Assembly: GCA_905216195.1 (NCBI GenBank)
Contig: CAJMSX010000019.1
Span: 1-54,440 of the forward strand
Direction of reading: 5' to 3'
DNA length: 54,440 nt
DNA from: an uncultured bacterium
GTDB taxonomy: Bacteria > Bacteroidota > Bacteroidia > Bacteroidales > Marinifilaceae
Of the stretch, positions 33,210-41,830 are shown in pieces (the first letter of the stretch is position 1; each line of letters opens with the position of its first letter). The position numbers and the translations under genes were made by a program. The notes below the pieces were generated by a model. The model had not been told where the DNA came from. It saw only the letters and a program-made list of their open reading frames with translations, and did no database searches.

Positions 33210-34301
33210 TTATAAATAATTTATCGGATTTGTATTCACCTTAGAAAACTGAACCGCAAATTTAGATATTTTTTTTGTAACTAACTCATAAAAAATCTCT
33301 TTTGTATATTGCTCGCTTTCGTAATGGCCGATATCCGCAAGAATGATGCGGTTTTCTGCCAGAAAAAAATCATGGTATTTGAAATCTCCGGAGATGTATA
33401 TATCGGCAGCGGCCCGAATCGCTTCCGGGGTCAGGGAAGCTCCGGCTCCTCCACATAAAGCGACCTTCGTGATTTTCGCCGTACACACTGCCGTTTACCG
33501 GATCGTATCGCAGTGGAAGGTTTCCTTGATTTGCCGGAGAAAACTCATTGTATCTTCTTCTTGGGGAAGTTCTCCGACGATACCGAAACCGGTGACCGGA
33601 CAGGTATTTTCCAGACATACGGCATTGATGACCGGTTCTTCGTAGGGATGAACGGAACGGATGACTTCTATGCTTCGGGATAAAAGATGTTCGGGTACGG
33701 TAATTTCGGTTTTTATTTCTTTTTCCGTATGTAGTTTCCCGGCTTCCCCGCAAAAAGGATGCGTTCCGGTTTCCGGCAGAAACGTTCCCGTTCCGGAACT
33801 GTTGAACGAACAACACCGGTAATTCCCGATATGTCCACCCCCGCAGCGGTATACGGCCTCCCGCACTTTGCCGGCTTCCGTTTCGGGAGTATAAAAAATG
33901 AGGCTGAAAAGTTTTCCTTGCGGCCGGAGAATGTGTTGCCGGAGGAGTCCCAGCTTGTCTGCCATTTTAGCGCTGACCCCCTGCCGTACCGCATCCATGT
34001 TCGTATGAGCTGCATATAGGTTCAGGTCGTGTTTTATCGCTTTGACCAGACAGCGGTTGATGGAATTGTCCGGACGTATATTTTTTAATCCTTGCAGAGT
34101 AAGGGGGTGATGGGAAATAATCAGATTGTATCCTCCTTCGATTGCCTCGTCCACCACTTCTTCGGTAATATCCGTACAAAGCAGTACGCCTTTGACTTCC
34201 CGATTTCCCTCTCCGCAGATCAGTCCGGCGTTATCGTAACTTTCCTGCAAACTGAGCGGAGCGTATTCTTCAATGAGGCCGGTAAGCTCTTTGACTTGCA
34301 T
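33210..34301 (-). pseudogene. Nif3-like dinuclear metal centre protein, interrupted by an in-frame TAA
   Basis: The frame runs from MQVKELTGLIEEYAPLSLQE at 34301 to a TAA at 33497-33495 after FHCDTIR. It then continues in the same frame, without shift, as TAVCTAKITKVALCGGAGAS to NTNPINYL at 33210. The total of 363 positions is the normal family length. The family usually reads IRYTA at the break, so a Tyr codon (TAT or TAC) seems to have become TAA. Metal-ligand motifs lie on both sides: ISHHPLTLQG before, and DIGHYESEQ after. A GTG at 33488 could restart translation of a 92-residue tail. The protein family forms hexameric rings with two metals per subunit; function is poorly known. It is the third gene of the operon. 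Confidence 0.88.
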
Positions 34302-34338
34302 AATTTTTATATAAATCGTTTTGGTTTTCAGGCGAAAT

Positions 34339-34674
34339 TCAGGATAGTTGCGCCTTGATTTGAATTAATTCTTCCCGTACCGCTTTCAGGCGTTTGATCA
34401 CTTCGAAGTGAGCCTCGGTTTCCGCTTTGCTTTCACTGAGTTTAAGCTGAGCTCCTTTCAAGGTCATCCCTTTTTCTTTTACCAGGTGAAAAATCAAATG
34501 AAAATTATCGATATCCGTTTTGGTGAATTGCCGGTTTCCCTTTTTATTCTTATGCGGTTTGATGATGTCGAATTCTTTTTCCCAGAACCGGATAAGTGAG
34601 GTGTTTACCTGAAACATTTCTGCAACTTCACCGATGGAGTAGTATACTTTTAATGACTGTTTTTCCTGTTCCAT
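34339..34674 (-). CDS. MerR family transcriptional regulator
   Basis: A 111-residue protein with a MerR helix-turn-helix (YYSIGEVAEMFQVNTSLIRFWEKEF, about 10-35, wing to about 75) and a short coiled-coil tail (EAHFEVIKRLKAVREELIQI). There is no ligand-binding cysteine pattern. Short MerR proteins of this kind next to an M23 peptidase are common in Bacteroidales. It is 37-39 bases from its neighbours in the operon. Target genes unknown. Confidence 0.9.
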   Translation of the reverse strand: MEQEKQSLKVYYSIGEVAEMFQVNTSLIRFWEKEFDIIKPHKNKKGNRQFTKTDIDNFHLIFHLVKEKGMTLKGAQLKLSESKAETEAHFEVIKRLKAVREELIQIKAQLS

Positions 34675-34713
34675 TGCGTCCTCCGTTTTGATAAAGGATG
34701 TGATAAATAACGG

Positions 34714-35688
34714 TTAATCCATGCTTTGGCCCGTGTTATTGGCGATCTCCACTAAATTGTCGTATTCATCCGGAGTCAGATCGTTGAAATAATAGTTGAT
34801 CGGATTTTTAGGAATGTTGTTTTTCCTGACTTCATAGTGCAAATGGGGACCGGTGGAAAGGCCTCCGGTATTTCCTACATAAGCAATGACATCCCCCCGT
34901 TTCACTTTTTGCCCCTTTTTTACGTTATAACGGTCCAGATGTCCGTAAAGTGTCGTATAGCTGAAACCATGGTCGATGACGATACTTTTGCCGTAACCTC
35001 TTTCGATTTCCACTTTTATAACTTTCCCATCTCCGGTTGCATGAACAGGAGTGCCGATTTCCGCAGCGAAATCCATGCCGGCGTGGAATTTTATCGTTTT
35101 GTAAAAAGGATGCATCCGGTTTCCGAAGGCCGATGAAATCCGGTTTCTCGGATTATTTAAGGAGATGGGGAGAATGGCCGGAATAGAGGCGATCATTTCT
35201 ATTTTGTTTTTGGCTAATTTCTCGATATCATCGTAAGATTTACTCTGGATATAAAGGGCTTTCGACAATTCGTCCAGCTTGCGGCTCGTTCCGATAATCA
35301 GATCCGCATTTCTCAGGTTTTTCAGAGATTCGTATTTGTTGACACCTCCCGTACCTGCCCGGCGGATGGAAGAGTCTATGGGCTCGGTTTCAAAAATAAC
35401 CCGGTAAATGTTATCATCTCTTTCCTCCAGGTTTTTCAATACCTTATCCAGTTTTTCGACTTCCTTGTTCAATAAATGATATTGGGCTAAGATTTCTTCA
35501 TTTTCCCGTTTTAAAGCCTTCTCTTTCGGAGAATCCACGATGGCGGAAATCAAAAAGAAAATGACAAGGGCCAGAGATAAAGAGGAAAAAAACTTTTTCA
35601 AAACACCCCATATTTTTTTGCGGAAAGGGGTTTCGATTTTATCGTATGACAGTGTTTCGGGGTTAAATCGATATCCTGTTTTGGGCAT
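34714..35688 (-). CDS. M23 family metallopeptidase (LytM-type cell-wall hydrolase)
   Basis: A 324-residue membrane-anchored peptidoglycan endopeptidase. I use the ATG at 35688 (MPKTGYRFNPETLSYDKIET); the upstream start at 35721 lies within the promoter region. It has an N-terminal transmembrane helix (about 38-58, FFSSLSLALVIFFLISAIV), a coiled coil (about 65-100) and the LytM domain, with zinc ligands in FHAGMDFAAE and HLHYEVR and FGNRMHPFYK before them. It is the first gene of the operon with merR, nif3 and the zinc-ribbon gene, and divergent from alaS. Confidence 0.93.
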   Translation of the reverse strand: MPKTGYRFNPETLSYDKIETPFRKKIWGVLKKFFSSLSLALVIFFLISAIVDSPKEKALKRENEEILAQYHLLNKEVEKLDKVLKNLEERDDNIYRVIFETEPIDSSIRRAGTGGVNKYESLKNLRNADLIIGTSRKLDELSKALYIQSKSYDDIEKLAKNKIEMIASIPAILPISLNNPRNRISSAFGNRMHPFYKTIKFHAGMDFAAEIGTPVHATGDGKVIKVEIERGYGKSIVIDHGFSYTTLYGHLDRYNVKKGQKVKRGDVIAYVGNTGGLSTGPHLHYEVRKNNIPKNPINYYFNDLTPDEYDNLVEIANNTGQSMD

Positions 35689-35718
35689 GTGTTTATATAA
35701 AATTAAAGTTTTCCGATG

Positions 35719-35749
35719 CAAAGTTAAAGAAATAATCTAATTTTGCAAT
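35719..35749 (-). promoter_or_regulatory. Promoter of the M23 peptidase operon
   Basis: On the minus strand TAACTTTG (35726-35719) is an exact -7 element, with ATTG (35749-35746, one mismatch) 19 bases upstream. It interleaves with the opposing alaS promoter. Confidence 0.6.
35738..35745 (+). promoter_or_regulatory. Promoter -7 element of alaS
   Basis: TAATTTTG matches TAnnTTTG, 75 bases before the alaS ATG. It lies within the spacer of the opposing promoter, so the two cannot be occupied at the same time. Confidence 0.55.
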
Positions 35750-35754
35750 CTTAA

Positions 35755-35773
35755 AGTGAGGTCACTTGGTGAC
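35755..35773 (+). promoter_or_regulatory. Overlapping alternative hairpins in the alaS leader
   Basis: AGTGA/TCACT (35755-35766) and GTCAC/GTGAC (35761-35773) share the middle arm and are mutually exclusive. They sit just after the predicted start of the alaS transcript. E. coli AlaRS is known to bind a palindrome at its own promoter; a comparable role here is only a guess. Confidence 0.35.
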
Positions 35774-35819
35774 TCGAAAACTTTTTTTAAAGAATATAAA
35801 CACAATAACATACATAAAA

Positions 35820-38453
35820 ATGAAGTCAGCCGAAATCAGACAAAAATTTCTCGATTATTTTGCGAGTAAAGCTCATGTGATCGTTCCTTCCGCTCCGATG
35901 GTAGTCAAGGATGATCCGACCCTTATGTTTACGAATGCCGGCATGAATCAATTTAAGGATATTATTTTGGGAAACGTGACTACCCGGTGTAAACGGGTGG
36001 CGGATTCTCAAAAATGCCTGAGGGTTTCGGGTAAGCATAACGATTTGGAGGAGGTGGGGCACGATACTTATCATCATACGATGTTTGAAATGTTGGGTAA
36101 CTGGTCGTTTGGAGATTATTTCAAGCAAGACGCCATCGCCTATGCCTGGGAATTTCTGACGGAAGTCATGCAGCTGGAGAAAGATCGGTTGTATGCTACG
36201 GTTTTCGAAGGAAGCCGGGAAGACGGATTGGAGGCTGATCAGGATGCTTATCGTTTCTGGCAGAGTTATTTGCCTCAGGATCATATTCTGTATGGGAGTA
36301 AAAAAGATAATTTCTGGGAAATGGGGGATATGGGCCCTTGCGGTCCTTGTTCCGAATTGCATATCGATCTGCGTCCTGAAGAAGAACGTAAACTGAAGCC
36401 GGGGCATGAGCTGGTGAATAAAGACCATCCGCTGGTGATCGAAATCTGGAATCTGGTATTTATGCAATACAACCGCAAAGCCGACGGGACCCTGGAAAAT
36501 CTGCCCAATTGCCATGTAGATACCGGTATGGGATTCGAAAGATTGTGTATGGCTGTTCAGGGAAAAACTTCGAATTACGATACAGACGTATTTACTCCTC
36601 TCATCGATGAAATTGCCCGGCTGAGCGGAATAAAATACGGGGAAGCGGAGGAGTCGGATGTCGCTATGCGGGTGGTGGCCGACCATTTGCGTACCATTGC
36701 TTTTTCTATTACCGACGGGCAGTTGCCTTCCAATGTAAAAGCCGGATACGTCATCCGCCGCATACTCAGACGGGCCGTGCGTTATGCCTATACTTACCTG
36801 GGACAGAAAAATGCTTTTATGTACCGTTTGCTTCCGGTTTTGATCGAAGTGATGGGACAACATTATCCGGAACTGAGCGCACAGCAGGAATTGGTAACCA
36901 AAGTTATCCGGGAGGAAGAAAATGCCTTCCTCAAAACCCTGGATAAAGGTATAAAGTTGCTGGACCGGATTATAGAAAACACCAAGGCCGCAGATTTTCT
37001 GACGGTGCCGGGAAATGTAGCTTTCGAGTTGTACGATACCTATGGTTTCCCCTTAGATTTAACGGAACTGATACTGCGGGAGCATGGGTTGGTGGTAAAC
37101 CGGCGGGAATTCAAGGCGGAACTGGAAGCTCAGAAAGAACGTTCGCGTTCGGCTTCTGTCATAGATACCGACGATTGGATCGAATTGGCGGAAGATGAAG
37201 GACAGGAATTTATCGGTTACGATTATACCGAAGCGGAAGTAAAGATCGTGCGTTACCGGAAAGTGGTAGTCAAGGGAAAAACTCATTATCATTTGGTATT
37301 CAATATCACTCCGTTATATGGGGAAGGTGGAGGACAGGTGGGAGATTCAGGGGAATTGATAGCCGGTGAAGAGAGAATCCGGATATGGGATACTAAAAAA
37401 GAGAACGGGTTGACGATTCACCTGACCGATCAATTGCCTTCCGATTTGACAGCTATCTTTTTAGCTAAAGTCGATTTACACCGTCGGGAACTGATCGCTA
37501 ATAATCATACGGCCACTCATTTGCTGGATTATGCTTTGCGGCAGGTGTTGGGAAAACATGTGGAGCAGAAGGGATCTTACGTCAGCGATGAATACCTGCG
37601 GTTTGATTTTTCTCACTTTCAGAAAGTGACCGATGCCGAACTTCATCAGGTGGCAGCTTGTGTGAACCGGTTGATTCGTCAGAATCTGCCTTTGGAAGAA
37701 AGCCGGGGGGTTCCGATGACTAAAGCTCAGGAAATGGGAGCCCTCGCCGTTTTCGGTGAAAAGTACGGAGATTTGGTACGGGTCATTAAATACGGAGATT
37801 CTATCGAATTGTGCGGAGGGACCCACGTTCATGCCACGGGACATATCGGCTTTTTCAAAATTCTCAGTGAAAGTTCGGTATCGGCCGGAGTGAGGAGAAT
37901 CGAAGCCATTACCGCGGATAAAGCGGAAGAGTACATCGTGAATTATTTCGATTTGATGAAAGAAATCGAACGGATGTTCAAATCCAATAAGAACGTTTTG
38001 GAAAACATCACTTCGCTCGTTCAGGAAAACGAAGGACTGAAGAAGGAGGTTGAAAAGTTTGAAGCGGAAAGTCTGCGAATTATGAAAGAAGGGATTAAGA
38101 ACGAACGGATTATGGTAAAAGATATTAATCTGATTGTAAAGATCACTCAATTACCTCAGGCCAGGGTGAAAGATTTGGTTTTCCAGTTAAAAGGAGAATT
38201 CGATAAGATTATAGCCATTCTAGGCGGAGTGTGTCAAGGTAAACCTTATTTGACGGTCTTGATCAGTAACTCTTTGGTGGAAGAATACGGTTTGAATGCC
38301 GGTCAGATTGTCCGGGACGCTGCTCAGGAAATAAGAGGAGGAGGAGGAGGCCAACCTTTCTTTGCTATGGCGGGGGGGTGCGATGTGGAAAATCTGGAAA
38401 AGGCCATGGCTAAAGCGGAAAAATTAGTAAGGTACAAAATTGAAGTTGATTAA
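35820..38453 (+). CDS. alaS: Alanyl-tRNA synthetase
   Basis: AlaRS charges tRNA-Ala. The 877-residue protein is complete. The start at 35820 (MKSAEIRQKFLDYFASKAH) is the family start; the upstream in-frame ATG at 35766 is in the leader. It has the class II catalytic domain (about 1-250, with LMFTNAGMNQFKD and GPCGPCSELH), a tRNA-recognition helical domain, the editing domain with NNHTATHLL and CGGTHVHATGHIG (zinc site HxxxH plus Cys/His), and the C-terminal DHHA1 domain ending GGGGGQPFFAMAGG. Confidence 0.98.
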   Translation: MKSAEIRQKFLDYFASKAHVIVPSAPMVVKDDPTLMFTNAGMNQFKDIILGNVTTRCKRVADSQKCLRVSGKHNDLEEVGHDTYHHTMFEMLGNWSFGDYFKQDAIAYAWEFLTEVMQLEKDRLYATVFEGSREDGLEADQDAYRFWQSYLPQDHILYGSKKDNFWEMGDMGPCGPCSELHIDLRPEEERKLKPGHELVNKDHPLVIEIWNLVFMQYNRKADGTLENLPNCHVDTGMGFERLCMAVQGKTSNYDTDVFTPLIDEIARLSGIKYGEAEESDVAMRVVADHLRTIAFSITDGQLPSNVKAGYVIRRILRRAVRYAYTYLGQKNAFMYRLLPVLIEVMGQHYPELSAQQELVTKVIREEENAFLKTLDKGIKLLDRIIENTKAADFLTVPGNVAFELYDTYGFPLDLTELILREHGLVVNRREFKAELEAQKERSRSASVIDTDDWIELAEDEGQEFIGYDYTEAEVKIVRYRKVVVKGKTHYHLVFNITPLYGEGGGQVGDSGELIAGEERIRIWDTKKENGLTIHLTDQLPSDLTAIFLAKVDLHRRELIANNHTATHLLDYALRQVLGKHVEQKGSYVSDEYLRFDFSHFQKVTDAELHQVAACVNRLIRQNLPLEESRGVPMTKAQEMGALAVFGEKYGDLVRVIKYGDSIELCGGTHVHATGHIGFFKILSESSVSAGVRRIEAITADKAEEYIVNYFDLMKEIERMFKSNKNVLENITSLVQENEGLKKEVEKFEAESLRIMKEGIKNERIMVKDINLIVKITQLPQARVKDLVFQLKGEFDKIIAILGGVCQGKPYLTVLISNSLVEEYGLNAGQIVRDAAQEIRGGGGGQPFFAMAGGCDVENLEKAMAKAEKLVRYKIEVD

Positions 38454-38499
38454 TTTTGTATTATTTTCACCTCAGGCTAGGTATGTTGAGATTTTTTTA

Positions 38500-38507
38500 T
38501 ACATTTG
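38500..38507 (+). promoter_or_regulatory. Promoter -7 element of the OmpA/TPR lipoprotein gene
   Basis: TACATTTG matches TAnnTTTG, 47 bases before the chosen ATG at 38555. It lies downstream of the alternative ATG at 38456, which is thus excluded for this transcript. Confidence 0.55.
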
Positions 38508-38554
38508 TCATTCCAAATGGAAACCTATTAAATAAGAATAAATTTGAGATCATT

Positions 38555-40276
38555 ATGAAAAGGACATTAAGATCAATTGCAACTTTAGCTTTAGCCGGTA
38601 TGGTTGCCGTATCCTGTTCTCCATTGAATAAAATGAAGAAGAATGCAGGCGACGTAACTTATAAAGTGACTCCGGAAGTGCTGGAAGAAAAAGGAGCTAT
38701 GGTAGATGTTAAAATTGACGTTACCATTCCCGCCAATTATTTCAATAAAAACGTGACGTTAGTCGCTACCCCGGTATTGAAATATCAGGGAGGAGAAACG
38801 GCCTTCGAGCCTAAAACCCTTCAGGGAGAAAATGTACAGGGAAATAATACGGTCGTACCTTATGAAACAGGAAAAACGATTTCTTATACCGGTAAAGTAC
38901 CTTTTGAAAATGCGATGAGAATTTCGGATTTGGTGGTCAATATTCAGGCTTCCAAAGGGGCTAAATCGGTGGATTTTGATCCGGTGAAAGTAGCTGAAGG
39001 TATCATTGCTACCGCAACTTTAGTCAACAATGCCCCCGCTATTGCCGAAGGCGGCGATAATTTCCAGAGAATTACGCCGGAACAGAATGAAGCTGCTATT
39101 TATTATCTGATCAATTCTTCTCAAATCAGAAACAATCAGGTAAAATCCGAGGAAATCAAGGCGATGGAAAAATTCCTGAAGGATGCCAAGGCCGATGAAA
39201 ATATGAAGTTAAAGAATGTGGAAATCAAATCTTATGCTTCTCCCGACGGTACTTACGAATGGAATGACAAACTGGCCCACAAACGGGAAGGATCTTCCGA
39301 TAATTTCCTGAAAAAGAACATGAAGAAAAATAAGATGGAGGAATATAAAGATCTGGATTTCTTCAAAAAATATGTAGTCGCTGAGGATTGGGAAGGTTTT
39401 AAGAAAGCGATGGAAGCTTCTACTATCCGCGATAAAGAATTGATATTACGCGTGTTGGCTATGCATTCCGATCCGGAGGTAAGAGAAAGGGAAATTAAAA
39501 ACATAGCTTCTGCTTATGCTACGATAGCCGATCAGATTCTGCCGAAATTAAGACGTTCCAGATTCGTAGTGAATGCTGAACGTATCGGAAAGAGCGATGA
39601 TCAGATTCAGGATCTGGCAAAATCCAATCCTTCTGCATTGAACGTGGAAGAATTATTGTATGCCGCGACCTTATTTAATAATAACGGAGATAAACTGGCT
39701 GTTTATGAAACGGTGAAATCCGAATACCCGAACGACTGGAGAGGTTATAATGATGCGGGTATGATTTTATTCGAAATGGGTAAAGTGGCTCAGGCTAAAG
39801 CTGATTTTGAAAAAGCAAATACTTTGTCAGCCAATAACAAGGTGGTGAAGAATAATCTGGGCGCAGTCGCTTTGAAGAACGGAAACATAGAGGAAGCCGA
39901 AGTATTGTTCGGAGCAGCCACCGGTTTGGGCAACGAAGTCAACTACAATAAAGGTATTGTAGCGATTAAAAAAGGAGATTATAAAGCTGCTGTAGAGTAT
40001 TTCGGTAACTGCAACTGTGTCAATGCGGCTTTGGCTAATTTACTGAATGGAAATAATAACGAAGCTTTGAAGAAACTGGATTCCGGTAAAGATAATTGTG
40101 CACTGGCTTCTTACCTGAAAGCTGTGATCGGAGCCAGAAATAACGATTCCAATATGGTGATGTCCAATTTGAGAGAAGCTTGCCGTAAAGATGCTTCTAT
40201 GAAGAAATTGGCCGCTACGGATATGGAGTTCGCTAAGTTCTTCGAAAACGCAGATTTTAAAACTATTGTACAGTAA
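38555..40276 (+). CDS. Lipoprotein with OmpA-like and TPR domains
   Basis: A 573-residue predicted lipoprotein. MKRTLRSIATLALAGMVAVS is followed by Cys (lipobox AVSC, Cys21). A beta-rich region follows (about 30-190), then a segment with OmpA-like features: VEIKSYASPDGTYEWNDKLAHKREGSSDNFL, in which the usual Y/A-R-A-x-x-V pattern is altered. The C-terminal 200 residues contain TPR-like helical pairs (for example GRGYNDAGMILFEMGKVAQAKADFEKA-type units near 425-455). OmpA/TPR lipoproteins in Bacteroidota can anchor outer-membrane machines such as the type IX secretion system to peptidoglycan; here that is only analogy. Codon use is biased as in a highly expressed gene. It has its own promoter and terminator. 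Confidence 0.8.
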   Translation: MKRTLRSIATLALAGMVAVSCSPLNKMKKNAGDVTYKVTPEVLEEKGAMVDVKIDVTIPANYFNKNVTLVATPVLKYQGGETAFEPKTLQGENVQGNNTVVPYETGKTISYTGKVPFENAMRISDLVVNIQASKGAKSVDFDPVKVAEGIIATATLVNNAPAIAEGGDNFQRITPEQNEAAIYYLINSSQIRNNQVKSEEIKAMEKFLKDAKADENMKLKNVEIKSYASPDGTYEWNDKLAHKREGSSDNFLKKNMKKNKMEEYKDLDFFKKYVVAEDWEGFKKAMEASTIRDKELILRVLAMHSDPEVREREIKNIASAYATIADQILPKLRRSRFVVNAERIGKSDDQIQDLAKSNPSALNVEELLYAATLFNNNGDKLAVYETVKSEYPNDWRGYNDAGMILFEMGKVAQAKADFEKANTLSANNKVVKNNLGAVALKNGNIEEAEVLFGAATGLGNEVNYNKGIVAIKKGDYKAAVEYFGNCNCVNAALANLLNGNNNEALKKLDSGKDNCALASYLKAVIGARNNDSNMVMSNLREACRKDASMKKLAATDMEFAKFFENADFKTIVQ

Positions 40277-40301
40277 TTTATAACTGTTAAGTTTCACCAA
40301 A

Positions 40302-40328
40302 AGAGACGGGAAAACCGTCTCTTTTTTA
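40302..40328 (+). terminator. Terminator after the OmpA/TPR gene
   Basis: The perfect 8-bp stem AGAGACGG/CCGTCTCT with loop GAAAA is followed by a T-run. Confidence 0.9.
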
Positions 40329-40366
40329 TTATATTTTTTTTAACACGTTTTTCTTTCCTATTTATT

Positions 40367-40374
40367 TATATTTG
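40367..40374 (+). promoter_or_regulatory. Promoter -7 element of the TlpA-like lipoprotein gene
   Basis: TATATTTG matches TAnnTTTG and lies 25 bases before the ATG at 40399. A GTTT-containing stretch is near -33 but not exact. Confidence 0.6.
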
Positions 40375-40398
40375 TTTGTAATAAAAACGGGAAAGTGA

Positions 40399-41733
40399 AT
40401 GAAAAATTTAGTTGGAATAATTGGTTTACTTCTCTTACTTTTTTCTTGTTCCCGGAAAGATTCTGTGGTGATTACCGGAAGAGTAGAAAACGGCGACTCG
40501 ATAGCTACAGTGTGGGTAGGGGACAGTGTTTTTTCTTTTCGCTTGGATGAAAACGGATTCTTTTCCGGAAAGGTGAGACTGATAAATAAAACCTTTGCCT
40601 CTTTCTCTCCCGGAGCTCTCGATATCTATCTGACGCCGGGCGAAGATTTGGAAGTATATGTCAATGTGAATAATATTTCCGGTTCTTTGAATTTCAGAGG
40701 AAGTCTCGGCGGTATAAACAATTACCTGAAAGAGCAGGAAATGTCCGTTTCTTTTAGTAATGATTATTTCAGTCTGAATGAATCGGACTTTGTGAACAAG
40801 ATGAAGGAATTGATCGAGGAGAAGACCAATCTACTGGAAGCGAAGAATTTCGATGGAAATTTTACGGCTCTGGAAAAAAAGAGGATCCGTTATTCGGTGG
40901 CAGAAAGGGTGTTGGTTTACCCGGTACATCAAAAGCATTATTCCGAAGAAAATTCTTATCGTCCCGGGAAAGATTTCACCGATTTTTTAAATCTTTTTAT
41001 GCCGAATGACGATGAGTTATTTCTTACCAAGGATTACCGGAAATTTTTATTGAATTACGTGTATTTCCAGGGAGGCCGGAATTATAATGCCGGAGAGAAT
41101 TATTCCAACGGTTTGGCGGATTATATCGTCGATAAATTTTCCAATCCGCAAATCCGGGATTTTTTGCTTTCGGAAATCGTATACCGGCATATTTGGGAAA
41201 ATAATGGAATAGAAGGAGCCGACCATTTGCTGGAGGTATTTTACAGAGAGTGTTCTAATCCGAGAAAAGTCGACCGGATCCGAAGAGTAGTACAAGGCTG
41301 GGAAAAATTATTGCCGGGTTGTCCCGCTCCGGATTTTAGGGTGGAAGGCCGGAAAGGAGAAAAGATCGGATTGTCCGAATACCGGGGTTCTTATTTGTAT
41401 TTAGCCGTGTGGGCCACTTGGTGTGTTCCTTGTAAAACCGAACTTTCTTATATGGGTTTGTTGCAAAAAGAATATGAAAAAAGAAATATAAAATTTTTGG
41501 CTGTTTCCATTGATGGGTCGACGGGAAAAAGTAGTTGGAAAAAAACCTTGGAAAAAAATAAGTTTGCAGGAAGACAAGCGATTGTAAATAAGGAGAATTC
41601 CTTTAACAGGGATTATAAAATTATCAGTGTGCCCCGCTTCATATTGATCGATCCGGACGGTAAAATTGTCGATTCTAATGCTCCCCGACCTTCCGGGAAA
41701 ATACGTTCTTTGTTGGATGAGCTCGAATTGTAA
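40399..41733 (+). CDS. TlpA-like thioredoxin-fold lipoprotein
   Basis: A 444-residue lipoprotein: MKNLVGIIGLLLLLFSC (lipobox LFSC, Cys17). It has a DUF4369-like N-terminal beta domain (VVITGRVENGDSIATVWVGD), a helical middle part, and a C-terminal thioredoxin domain with active site WATWCVPC (C342 and C345) and cis-Pro loop SVPRFILIDPDG. It probably reduces periplasmic or surface disulfides. It is followed by a gene that resembles its N-terminal half only. Confidence 0.88.
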   Translation: MKNLVGIIGLLLLLFSCSRKDSVVITGRVENGDSIATVWVGDSVFSFRLDENGFFSGKVRLINKTFASFSPGALDIYLTPGEDLEVYVNVNNISGSLNFRGSLGGINNYLKEQEMSVSFSNDYFSLNESDFVNKMKELIEEKTNLLEAKNFDGNFTALEKKRIRYSVAERVLVYPVHQKHYSEENSYRPGKDFTDFLNLFMPNDDELFLTKDYRKFLLNYVYFQGGRNYNAGENYSNGLADYIVDKFSNPQIRDFLLSEIVYRHIWENNGIEGADHLLEVFYRECSNPRKVDRIRRVVQGWEKLLPGCPAPDFRVEGRKGEKIGLSEYRGSYLYLAVWATWCVPCKTELSYMGLLQKEYEKRNIKFLAVSIDGSTGKSSWKKTLEKNKFAGRQAIVNKENSFNRDYKIISVPRFILIDPDGKIVDSNAPRPSGKIRSLLDELEL

Positions 41734-41777
41734 AGAAAGTTTTATGTCCTTTTTCTTTTTCTTTTTTGTTTTTTTTA

Positions 41778-41785
41778 TATATTTG
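41778..41785 (+). promoter_or_regulatory. Promoter -7 element of the DUF4369 protein gene
   Basis: TATATTTG matches TAnnTTTG, 46 bases before the ATG at 41831. This suggests the gene has its own promoter. Confidence 0.5.
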
Positions 41786-41830
41786 TCAAAATTATGAGGT
41801 GTCCCGTTTTTATTTTTAAGGGCCAGGGAT

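Noticed and set aside
33210..33488. A separate 92-residue gene starting with GTG
   Set aside because: It is in the same frame as the upstream Nif3 part, separated only by a stop and two codons, and has no independent ribosome-binding site.
40..33497. Reassignment of TAA as a sense codon
   Set aside because: Many intact genes here, for example lpxD and hutH, end at TAA exactly where their families end, and the two interrupted positions would need different amino acids.
35826..36863. A 345-codon open frame antisense to alaS
   Set aside because: It covers the conserved AlaRS catalytic domain on the other strand and shows no recognisable protein features.
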